The position numbers and the translations under genes were made by a program. Below the pieces are notes generated by a model. The model did no database searches. It was given only the letters and a program-made list of their open reading frames with translations, and was not told where the DNA came from. From Yinghuangia sp051388915 (GTDB taxonomy: Bacteria; Actinomycetota; Actinomycetes; Streptomycetales; Streptomycetaceae), in assembly GCF_051388915.1 (NCBI RefSeq), contig NZ_JBPKBH010000013.1:1-64000 (forward strand): 64,000 bases of DNA. The letters are read 5' to 3'. Shown here one piece after another: positions 1 through 6,413 of the stretch; positions within the stretch are counted from its first letter, which is position 1, and each line of letters opens with the position of its first letter.

Positions 1-22
1 AGAGTAGGACGCCGCCGGAATT
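1..22 (+). rRNA. rrf: 5S ribosomal RNA, 3' end (partial)
   Basis: The window opens with the GAGAGTAGGACGCCGCC-type ending that closes actinobacterial 5S rRNA. Only about 20 nt are inside the window; the rest of the rRNA operon lies to the left. A strong terminator hairpin begins 10 nt downstream, as expected at the end of an rrn operon. The exact 3' end is approximate. Confidence 0.82.
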
Positions 23-31
23 GATTTGTGT

Positions 32-62
32 GAAGGCCCCCTCCGTTCCGGAGGGGGCCTTC
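32..62 (+). terminator. Terminator after the 5S rRNA gene
   Basis: A perfect 13-bp inverted repeat (GAAGGCCCCCTCC and its complement) surrounds a 5-nt loop. It lies just after the 5S rRNA end and just before the convergent sigma-factor gene ending at 93, so it can stop transcription from both sides. Confidence 0.85.
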
Positions 63-92
63 ACGCGTTTCCGGGGCCTTTGCCTTTGGAGT

Positions 93-1259
93 TCACCAAC
101 GCCGGCGAACGTCGTTGAGGCGTGCCGCCTGGCGGGTCAGATGGGCGTGTTCGGCGAGGTTCGACGCTTTCTGCGCCGCATCCATATACAGCGCCGCCGC
201 CTTGTCCAGGTTGCCGGCGCGTTCGTTCAGGTAGGCCGCTACGGCGGTGTACCTGGGCAGTGTGTCGTCGGCGTCCAGTTCCGCGAGGGCCTTGAGCCCG
301 GCCTGCGGTCCGTCGGCCTCGCCCACCGCCACCGCGCGGTTGAGGCGGACGACGGGGCTGTCGTTCAGGGCGAGGAGTTCGTCATACCACTCCACGATCT
401 GGACCCAGTCCGTGTCCTCGGCCGCGAGGGCGTCCGCGTGGAGTGCCGCGATGGCGGCTTGGGCCTGGAATTCGCCCAGGCGGTCGCGGGCGAGCGCGGT
501 TTGCAGGATGGCGACGCCTTCCGCGATCAGGGTGGTGTCCCAGCGGCTGCGGTCCTGCTCGGCGAGAGGGACCAGGGTTCCGTCCGGTGCCGTCCGCGAT
601 GCGCGGCGGGCGTGGTGGAGCAGCATGAGGGCGAGCAGCCCCGCGACTTCGGGGTGGTCGATGGCGGCCGCGAGTTGGCGGGTGAGCCGGATGGCCTCCG
701 CGGCCAGGTCGACGTCGCCGGAGTAGCCCTCGTTGAAGACCAGGTAGAGAACGCGCAGCACCGTGGCGACGTCCCCCGGCTGGTCGAACCGCACTGCGGA
801 GACTGTGCGCTTCGCGCGGCTGATGCGCTGGGCCATCGTGGCCTCGGGGACCAGGTAGGCCTGGGCGATCTGTCGGGTGGTCAGTCCGCCGACGGCGCGC
901 AGGGTGAGCGCGACCGCGGACGACGGGGTCAGCGACGGATGGGCGCACAGGAAGTAGAGCTGAAGGGTGTCGTCCACATCGGGCGTCGGCCCGGGGGCGG
1001 GTTCCTCGTCGACGAGGTCTTCCCGGCGGCGGCGCGCGACGTCCGAGCGGGTCGCGTCCAGGAACCGGCGCCAGGCGACCTTGATGAGCCAGCCCTTCGG
1101 GTCCTTCGGCGTCTCGGCCGGCCAGGTGCGGACCGCTTCGACCAGGGCGTCCTGTACGGCGTCCTCCGCCGCTGCGAAGTCGGCTCCGCGGCGGCAGAGG
1201 ACACCGAGCACGCTCGGGGTGAGGCTCCTGACCAGTGCCTCGTCCATCGGCTCGCTCAC
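93..1259 (-). CDS. ECF42-type RNA polymerase sigma factor with C-terminal TPR-like extension
   Basis: About 388 residues from GTG 1259, or 384 from ATG 1247. The first 180 residues hold sigma region 2 (AAEDAVQDALVEAVRTWP, PKGWLIKVAWRRFLD) and region 4 (LTTRQIAQAYLVPEATMAQRI). Some 200 more residues are helical and TPR-like. This architecture beside a DGPF/YCII protein is typical of group ECF42, which has no classical anti-sigma factor and whose C-terminal extension is needed for activity (family knowledge). GTG 1259 is preferred because it overlaps the stop of the upstream DGPF gene by 4 nt (GTGA), implying translational coupling. Probably a regulator of its own operon; the inducing signal is unknown. 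Confidence 0.9.
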   Translation of the reverse strand: MSEPMDEALVRSLTPSVLGVLCRRGADFAAAEDAVQDALVEAVRTWPAETPKDPKGWLIKVAWRRFLDATRSDVARRRREDLVDEEPAPGPTPDVDDTLQLYFLCAHPSLTPSSAVALTLRAVGGLTTRQIAQAYLVPEATMAQRISRAKRTVSAVRFDQPGDVATVLRVLYLVFNEGYSGDVDLAAEAIRLTRQLAAAIDHPEVAGLLALMLLHHARRASRTAPDGTLVPLAEQDRSRWDTTLIAEGVAILQTALARDRLGEFQAQAAIAALHADALAAEDTDWVQIVEWYDELLALNDSPVVRLNRAVAVGEADGPQAGLKALAELDADDTLPRYTAVAAYLNERAGNLDKAAALYMDAAQKASNLAEHAHLTRQAARLNDVRRRW

Positions 1260-1663
1260 TCGGTGATGGTGGGCAGGGTGCCCCAGAACGGGCGCAGCTC
1301 CAGCCACTCGTGGATCGGCTTTCCGCCCGCGCCGGGGGCGGCGGAGAGTTCGCCGGCCAGTTCGACGGCGCGTTCGTGGCTGTCGACGTCGATCACCATC
1401 CATCCGGCGATGAGGTCCTTGGTCTCGGCGAACGGGCCGTCGGTGACCGGCGGACGGCCCTCGCCGTCGTAGCGGACCCACGTCCCCTCGGGGGCCAGCG
1501 CCTGTTCGTCGACGAACTCTCCGGTCTGGCGGAGGCGGTCGGCGAAGTCGCTCATGTACTGGATGTGGGCCGAGATCTCCTCGGGCGTCCACTGGTCCAT
1601 CGGGACGTCGTTGACGGCCGCGGGTGCGCCTCGGTAGTGCTTCAACATCAGGTACTTGGCCAT
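1256..1663 (-). CDS. YCII-related (DGPF) protein, ECF42 partner
   Basis: A 135-residue YCII/DGPF-family protein. The start MAKYLMLKHYRG and the VTDGPFAETKDLIAG motif are diagnostic; DGPF names the family. Members are small dimeric alpha/beta-barrel proteins of uncertain activity that are nearly always encoded beside ECF42 sigma factors. ATG 1663 has an AAGGAG ribosome binding site 7-8 nt upstream. It is the first gene of a two-gene unit and overlaps the sigma-factor start by 4 nt. The promoter-like element at 1728-1754 is probably read by the sigma factor encoded next door. Confidence 0.9.
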   Translation of the reverse strand: MAKYLMLKHYRGAPAAVNDVPMDQWTPEEISAHIQYMSDFADRLRQTGEFVDEQALAPEGTWVRYDGEGRPPVTDGPFAETKDLIAGWMVIDVDSHERAVELAGELSAAPGAGGKPIHEWLELRPFWGTLPTITE

Positions 1664-1727
1664 GGTGCTACTCCTTGGTGCCGGTGCGCCGGATTGTCGG
1701 CGCATCGCTGTCGTATTCCACACCAGG

Positions 1728-1754
1728 GACGGAGCCGCCTCGGGGATCTCGACA
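1728..1754 (-). promoter_or_regulatory. ECF42-type promoter for the DGPF/sigma operon
   Basis: On the minus strand TGTCGA (1754-1749) and CGTC (1731-1728) are separated by 17 nt and lie about 65 nt before the DGPF start. This matches the -35 TGTCGA / -10 CGA/TC motif I recall for ECF42 sigma factors in streptomycetes. The bases are seen; the assignment is inferred from the adjacent sigma factor. Confidence 0.6.
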
Positions 1755-1783
1755 TCGATCCCGGACTTCTTTTTTTGCGCTGC

Positions 1784-1806
1784 GCGGCAGGGCCTCGGCC
1801 CGCCGC
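1784..1806 (-). terminator. Possible terminator of the MoxR/DUF58 operon
   Basis: Inverted repeat GCGGC-(A)-GGGC / GCCC-GCCGC with one bulged base, immediately downstream of the DUF58 stop at 1807. There is no T-tract, which is usual for actinobacterial terminators. Confidence 0.42.
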
Positions 1807-3105
1807 CTACAGGCGGCCCGCGAGCTTCAGGGCCAGGTACGTGTCGGTGAGCTGGGACGCGAGGTCGCCCGGTGCGGCGTCGACCACGGTGACGCCGTGG
1901 CGGCGCAGGCTTGCGGAGGTGTCGCGGCGTTCGGCGAGCTCGCGTTCCGCGGCGGCCGCGTCGTAGACGGCCTCGGCGGTGCCGCGCGAGGCGGCCATCT
2001 CGGTGAGGGCCGGGTCGGCGACGGCCGCGACGACGACCTCGTGGCGGTCGGTGAGCTGCGGTAGGACCGGCAGCAGGCCTTCGCGTACGGCTTCCGCGTC
2101 CAGGCCGGTGAGCAGGACGACCAGTGAGCGGCGCTTGGTGCGGCGGATGACCTCGGCGACCAGGTGCGGGGCGTCGGACTCGACGAGTTCGGGTTCGAGC
2201 GGGGCCATGGCCTGTACGAAGGAGGTCAGGACGGCGGTACGCGACGCGCCCCGCACGTCCGCGCGCACCCGCCGGTCGTGGGCCAGCAGGTCGACGCGGT
2301 CCCCGGCGCGCGCGGCCACCGCGGTGAGCAGCAGGGCGGCGTCCATGGCCGCGTCCAGGCGGGGCGCGTCGCCGATGCGCCCGGCCGAGGTGCGGCCCGT
2401 GTCGAGAACGAGCAGGATGTGCCGGTCGCGCTCGGGGCGCCACGTCCGTACGACGACGCCCTGGTTGCGCGCGGTGGCCCGCCAGTCGATCGAGCGTACG
2501 TCGTCGCCCGGCACGTACTCGCGCAGTGAGTCGAACTCGGTCCCCCGACCCCGCGTCAGAACAGCGGAGCGGCCGTCGAGTTCGCGCAGGCGCTCAAGCT
2601 TCGAGGGGAGCAGGCGTCGGCTGGGGAACGCGGGGAGCACCCGTACCGTCCACGGGATTTCGTGCGAGCCCTGGCGGGCGGCGAGTCCGAGGGGCCCGAG
2701 GGCGCGTACGGTCACGCGGTACGCCCGGCGGTCGCCGCGCCGGGTGGGGACGAGCATGGTGGCCACGCGGCGGCGTTCGCCGGGCGGGAGGTCCAGGGTG
2801 TGGCGCTGCTCGTGGGCCCCGGCGCTGGGCGGCCAGGCGTCGCGGAGGAGTCCGCGCACCCGGCGGTCGGCGGACGGGTTGCGCACGGTCAGGGTCACGC
2901 GCGCGGGTTCGCCGAGGCGGACGGTGGTGTCGCCGGCACGCTCGAAGGTGAGGGCGCGCACCGAGCCGGCCAGCGCGAGGTCGGCGATCACCCCGAGGGC
3001 GAGGAGCCCTTCGACGATGAACACGCCTGTCCACGAGGGCAGGAGGAGGCCGACGACAAGTGCCCCGAGGGCGGCGAGGATTGCGGTCCTGGCGGTGAGC
3101 GTCAT
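1807..3105 (-). CDS. DUF58 domain-containing membrane protein
   Basis: A 432-residue protein. Two hydrophobic segments lie near the N terminus (about residues 8-45). A beta-rich domain follows, then the DUF58 signature around residues 190-215 (GTEFDSLREYVPGDD, RSIDWRATAR) and a von Willebrand A-like fold (HILLVLDTGRTS, RSLVVLLTGLDAE). DUF58 proteins are regularly partnered with MoxR AAA ATPases in modules thought to act as chaperones or in envelope maturation. ATG 3105 overlaps the stop of the small upstream ORF by 4 nt. Last gene of the minus-strand operon starting at 8254. Confidence 0.88.
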   Translation of the reverse strand: MTLTARTAILAALGALVVGLLLPSWTGVFIVEGLLALGVIADLALAGSVRALTFERAGDTTVRLGEPARVTLTVRNPSADRRVRGLLRDAWPPSAGAHEQRHTLDLPPGERRRVATMLVPTRRGDRRAYRVTVRALGPLGLAARQGSHEIPWTVRVLPAFPSRRLLPSKLERLRELDGRSAVLTRGRGTEFDSLREYVPGDDVRSIDWRATARNQGVVVRTWRPERDRHILLVLDTGRTSAGRIGDAPRLDAAMDAALLLTAVAARAGDRVDLLAHDRRVRADVRGASRTAVLTSFVQAMAPLEPELVESDAPHLVAEVIRRTKRRSLVVLLTGLDAEAVREGLLPVLPQLTDRHEVVVAAVADPALTEMAASRGTAEAVYDAAAAERELAERRDTSASLRRHGVTVVDAAPGDLASQLTDTYLALKLAGRL

Positions 3106-3413
3106 GCTGGCCGCCGCGCCGGTGTGTGCGGGTGGTCCCGGTGCCGCTTCGGCTCGAACGGTCGTTGTGCGTAGGGCCGTTCGGTTCCGACGGTCACCCC
3201 ACGCGCCGTGACCCTGCGTGCGACAACCTCACGTGCCGCAACTCCGCACGCACAGCCACGTGTTACGCGCCCTGTCTCTTCTGCGTCCGTCCCTTGTGCG
3301 CCCGCCTCTTCCGCGCTGGTCTCATCCGCGCCCGCCTTTTCCGCGCTCGTCTCTTCCGGACTGGTCGCTTCAGGGCTTGCCATCTCCCGGCCCGCCTCCC
3401 CGCCCGCGTTCAT
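3102..3413 (-). CDS. Unrecognised 103-residue acidic-repeat ORF coupled between moxR and DUF58
   Basis: ATG 3413 overlaps the moxR stop as ATGA, and its own stop overlaps the DUF58 start as ATGA. The protein begins MNAGGEAGREMASPE. A run of pentapeptide-like units (TSPEE, TSAEK, AGADE, TSAEE, TDAEE) follows, then an Arg/Val-rich middle and a basic His/Pro-rich tail. It matches no family I know; in many actinobacteria moxR is followed directly by the DUF58 gene. The DNA of residues 10-50 is a degenerate 15-bp tandem repeat. It may be a real coupled protein, or a repeat insertion kept in frame so that ribosomes still reach the next gene. Confidence 0.5.
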   Translation of the reverse strand: MNAGGEAGREMASPEATSPEETSAEKAGADETSAEEAGAQGTDAEETGRVTRGCACGVAAREVVARRVTARGVTVGTERPYAQRPFEPKRHRDHPHTPARRPA

Positions 3414-4387
3414 CGCGGCACGGGGACCGAGGCGAGGACCGCGTCCACGACGGCGTCCGCGCTGACGCCTTCCATCTCGGCCTCCGGGCGCAGTTGCACG
3501 CGGTGCCGCAGGGTCGGCTTGGCGAGCGCCTTCACGTCGTCCGGCGTCGTGTAGTCGCGTCCGGACAGCCACGCCCAGGCCCGCGCGGTGCCCAGCAGCG
3601 CGGTGGCGCCGCGCGGTGAGACGCCCAGTTGCAGGGACGGAGACGTGCGCGTCGCCCGCACGATGTCGACCACGTATGCCAATACGTCGGGGTCCACCCG
3701 TAGCCCGGCCACCGCCCGTCGCCCGGCGGCGAGTTCGGCTTCGCCGGCCACCGGACGCACCCCCGCCGCGTCGAGGTCGCGCGGGTCGAAACCCTCCGCG
3801 TGCCGCCGCAACACGTCGATCTCCTCGTCCCGTTGCGGGAGCGGCACGGTCAACTTCAGCAGGAACCGGTCGAGTTGGGCCTCGGGCAGCGGATAGGTGC
3901 CCTCGTACTCGACGGGGTTCTGGGTGGCCGCGACAAGGAACGGGTCGGGCAGCGGGCGCGGTGTGCCGTCGACCGAGACCTGGCGTTCCTCCATCGCCTC
4001 CAGCAGCGACGCCTGAGTCTTCGGGGGCGTGCGGTTGATCTCGTCGGCGAGCATGAGGTTGGTGAAGACCGGGCCCTCGCGGAACGAGAACTCGGCGGTG
4101 CGCGCGTCGTAGACCATCGAGCCGGTGACGTCGCCGGGCATGAGGTCGGGGGTGAACTGCACGCGCGTGGACCGGAGATCGAGGGCGCGCGCGAGGGTGC
4201 GCACGAGGAGCGTCTTGGCGACGCCGGGCACGCCTTCGAGCAGCACGTGCCCGCGGCACAGCAGTGCGATGACGAGGCCGGAGACCACCGGGTCCTGGCC
4301 GACGACGACCTTGGCGACCTCGCCGCGCAGCGCCTCCATGGCGGCGCGCGCCTGGTCGGCGCTCACTGTTCGGACCGGTCCGTTCAC
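3410..4387 (-). CDS. MoxR family AAA+ ATPase
   Basis: A 325-residue ATPase of normal MoxR length. Walker A is in EGVPGVAKTLLVRTLA (about residue 55), Walker B in LADEINRTPPKTQASLLEAMEE, sensor 1 in FLVAATQNPVEYEGTYPLPEAQLDRF, and the C-terminal lid contains LGVSPRGATALL. MoxR ATPases act in the cytoplasm as chaperone-like motors for VWA/DUF58 partners. Start GTG 4387 overlaps the DUF4350 stop by 4 nt (GTGA); the end overlaps the 103-residue ORF by 4 nt. Central gene of the operon. Confidence 0.93.
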   Translation of the reverse strand: MNGPVRTVSADQARAAMEALRGEVAKVVVGQDPVVSGLVIALLCRGHVLLEGVPGVAKTLLVRTLARALDLRSTRVQFTPDLMPGDVTGSMVYDARTAEFSFREGPVFTNLMLADEINRTPPKTQASLLEAMEERQVSVDGTPRPLPDPFLVAATQNPVEYEGTYPLPEAQLDRFLLKLTVPLPQRDEEIDVLRRHAEGFDPRDLDAAGVRPVAGEAELAAGRRAVAGLRVDPDVLAYVVDIVRATRTSPSLQLGVSPRGATALLGTARAWAWLSGRDYTTPDDVKALAKPTLRHRVQLRPEAEMEGVSADAVVDAVLASVPVPR

Positions 4388-5547
4388 GGCTGGCGTACCC
4401 CTGTCTTGACGTGTTCTTCCAGCATGTCGAGTTGGTCGGCCAGGGCGACGAGGCCGCTCTCGTCCTCCGGGACGGCACCGTACAGGAGGTGGTACACGTC
4501 CGCGGGTGCGCGGCGCGTGCGTGCCGCGACGGCGTCCACCAGCACGGCCGGTTCGGTCGCGGCGGGGCCGGAGCCGGTGCCGAGGCGTGCCGCGATGCGG
4601 GTACGGGCCGCCGCCCGCAACTGCTCCGAGGCCCGGTCGACGGTGTGCCCCCGCCGGTAGAGGCGCGCTCGTCCCTCCGCGGTCTCGGCGGCGCGGACCA
4701 CCACCGGCAGCGGTTCGGTGACGACCGGTCCGAGGCGTCGGGCCCGGTGGAGCGCGAACAGGATGACGGCGGCGGAGAGTTGAATGGCCCCGAACCGCCA
4801 GCCCGCGGGCAGCAGGCTGAGCAGGCCCTCGTCGCCGTCGGCGGACTCCTCAGGCAGATACCACAGCAACTGCTGGTGCGCGCCGAGGAGCTGCATGGTC
4901 AGGGAGGCGTTGCCGCGTTGGTCGAGGCGGTCGTTGCGCAACGCCCTTCCGGTGCCCAGCAGCACGACGTCGCCGGCGTCGCGCGGCAGGATGACGAGGG
5001 TCGGGGCACCGTCCGCCGGGTAGCACCGCACGGCGCCGCGCACGCTGGTCTCGTAACCGGTGCCGCCGAGGTCGGCGTCGCCGGCCCGCAGCGCCTCGGG
5101 CAGGTCGCACCGCGGCAGGACCGCGCGGCGGTCGGCGGTGCCGTCGTCGCGGGCGCTGAGGCCGAAGGTTTCGAGGCTGCCGTTGTCCGGTGCGACGAGG
5201 ACGGTACGCGCGGGCCGCAGCACCGCTGCGGCGGCGATCTGCTCGGCGGTGAGCCGGTCCGGGAACGGCACCAGCACCGTGCTGCCCGCCGGGGCCTGCT
5301 CGACGGCGGTGCGCAGCGCCTCCGGTGTGGTGACGAGGGTGACGGCGACGCCTTCGTCGCGCAGGATTTCGGCGAGCGCGCGGGACCCGGCGGGGTCGAC
5401 GGCGCGCGGGTCGAGTTCGCCGCGGTCGCGTCCGCCGGTGATCAGGACGATCGCGCCGACGACGAAGAGGATGAGTGCCGCGAGCAGCAGCGGCCCCCGG
5501 GCGGCGCGCCACACGGTCGCGGCGTCGGGGCTGATGGAGGTGGTCAC
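4384..5547 (-). CDS. DUF4350 domain-containing membrane protein
   Basis: A 387-residue protein from GTG 5547, which has GGAG 5 nt upstream. A TM helix spans about residues 15-35 (GPLLLAALILFVVGAIVLITGG). A glutamine-amidotransferase-like DUF4350 domain follows (LDPRAVDPAGSRALAEIL, GSTVLVPFPDRLT), then a second TM near residue 250 and a cytoplasmic tail. Such genes recur between DUF4129 and MoxR genes. An alternative GTG at 5718 overlaps the DUF4129 stop by 4 nt, like every other junction here. It would add 57 Val/Asp/Gly-rich residues from a repeated sequence, so the true start is open. Confidence 0.85.
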   Translation of the reverse strand: MTTSISPDAATVWRAARGPLLLAALILFVVGAIVLITGGRDRGELDPRAVDPAGSRALAEILRDEGVAVTLVTTPEALRTAVEQAPAGSTVLVPFPDRLTAEQIAAAAVLRPARTVLVAPDNGSLETFGLSARDDGTADRRAVLPRCDLPEALRAGDADLGGTGYETSVRGAVRCYPADGAPTLVILPRDAGDVVLLGTGRALRNDRLDQRGNASLTMQLLGAHQQLLWYLPEESADGDEGLLSLLPAGWRFGAIQLSAAVILFALHRARRLGPVVTEPLPVVVRAAETAEGRARLYRRGHTVDRASEQLRAAARTRIAARLGTGSGPAATEPAVLVDAVAARTRRAPADVYHLLYGAVPEDESGLVALADQLDMLEEHVKTGVRQP

Positions 5548-5679
5548 GGCGACTCCGCGCCGGTCTCGCGCCGCACCGGAGTCCCGTCGGATCGCGTCGC
5601 CGCGCACCGTGTCCTCGGCCGCGCTCTCCGGCGCGCCTTTCACCCCGTCGCCTGCCTCGGCTCTCACGCCGTCGTCGTC

Positions 5680-5718
5680 CACCGCGTCGTTCACTCCGTC
5701 GCCCACCGCGTCGTTCAC
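5680..5718. repeat. 15-nt exact repeat at 24-nt spacing
   Basis: CACCGCGTCGTTCAC occurs at 5680-5694 and 5704-5718, with looser copies to the left. The repeat straddles the DUF4129 stop and the region before the preferred DUF4350 start. Read on the minus strand it encodes VNDAV-type units. Confidence 0.7.
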
Positions 5719-6413
5719 CGCGGTGTCCGGTCGGGTCCGGCGGCGACCGGCTCGCGTGCGGGGCGGGCAGCGGCGCAGCGGGTGTCGAGGTCGCGCAGGG
5801 CGGCGTCCATCTCCTCGGTGCCGGCGTGGCCGCCGTAGCGGACGTCGTCGAACATGAACGCGGCGGACAACAACGCGGCGGCGAGGTCCGGAAGTTGGCG
5901 TCCAGCCTCGTCCGCGGCCTCGTCGGCGGTACGGCCGGGCCGCTCGTCGAGGACGGCGCGTTCCTCCAACGCCCGGACCACGGCCCGGAGTCGGTTCTGC
6001 ACCGCGTCGTCCCACGCGCCGCGCGCGGCGGCTTCGTCCGCGAGCGCGCGGTATTCGGCCGCGGTACGCGGCCCTTCGGCGGTGAACAGCGCCTCGCGCC
6101 GACCGCGCGCCGTGCGCAGCGGGCCAAGTCGCAGGCGCAGGGCGATGATCAGCGCCACCGCCAGCAGCAGCACGACGATGACGCCGAAACCGCCGCCGGG
6201 CGCGACCGACGTCATGCGGTCGACCAGTTCCTGGAAGCGGTCCAGCAGCCAGTTGAACGCCCTCGTGAACAACGACGGGTCGTCCTGGTGGTACATCGGC
6301 TTCGACAACTCGTCGCGCGCGGCTTCGCGGGCCGGGTCGCGCGGGATGTCGAGCGGCTCGAACGGCTCGGGCGTGGCCGCGGCCGCCAGGGACCGGAGGA
6401 GGCCTGCGGTCAC
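5715..6413 (-). CDS. DUF4129 domain-containing membrane protein
   Basis: A 232-residue protein. An N-terminal arm is followed by one TM helix around residues 73-92 (GVIVVLLLAVALIIALRL) and a C-terminal DUF4129 domain with the usual AEYRALADEAAARGAWDDAVQNRLRA and DVRYGG motifs. DUF4129 proteins accompany MoxR/DUF58 operons in actinobacteria; their biochemical role is unknown. GTG 6413 overlaps the preceding stop by 4 nt (GTGA). Confidence 0.87.
   Translation of the reverse strand: MTAGLLRSLAAAATPEPFEPLDIPRDPAREAARDELSKPMYHQDDPSLFTRAFNWLLDRFQELVDRMTSVAPGGGFGVIVVLLLAVALIIALRLRLGPLRTARGRREALFTAEGPRTAAEYRALADEAAARGAWDDAVQNRLRAVVRALEERAVLDERPGRTADEAADEAGRQLPDLAAALLSAAFMFDDVRYGGHAGTEEMDAALRDLDTRCAAARPAREPVAAGPDRTPR

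Noticed and set aside
1771..1777. T-run as a terminator tail for the MoxR operon
   Set aside because: On the minus strand, where the operon is read, it is an A-run, so it cannot be a U-tract.
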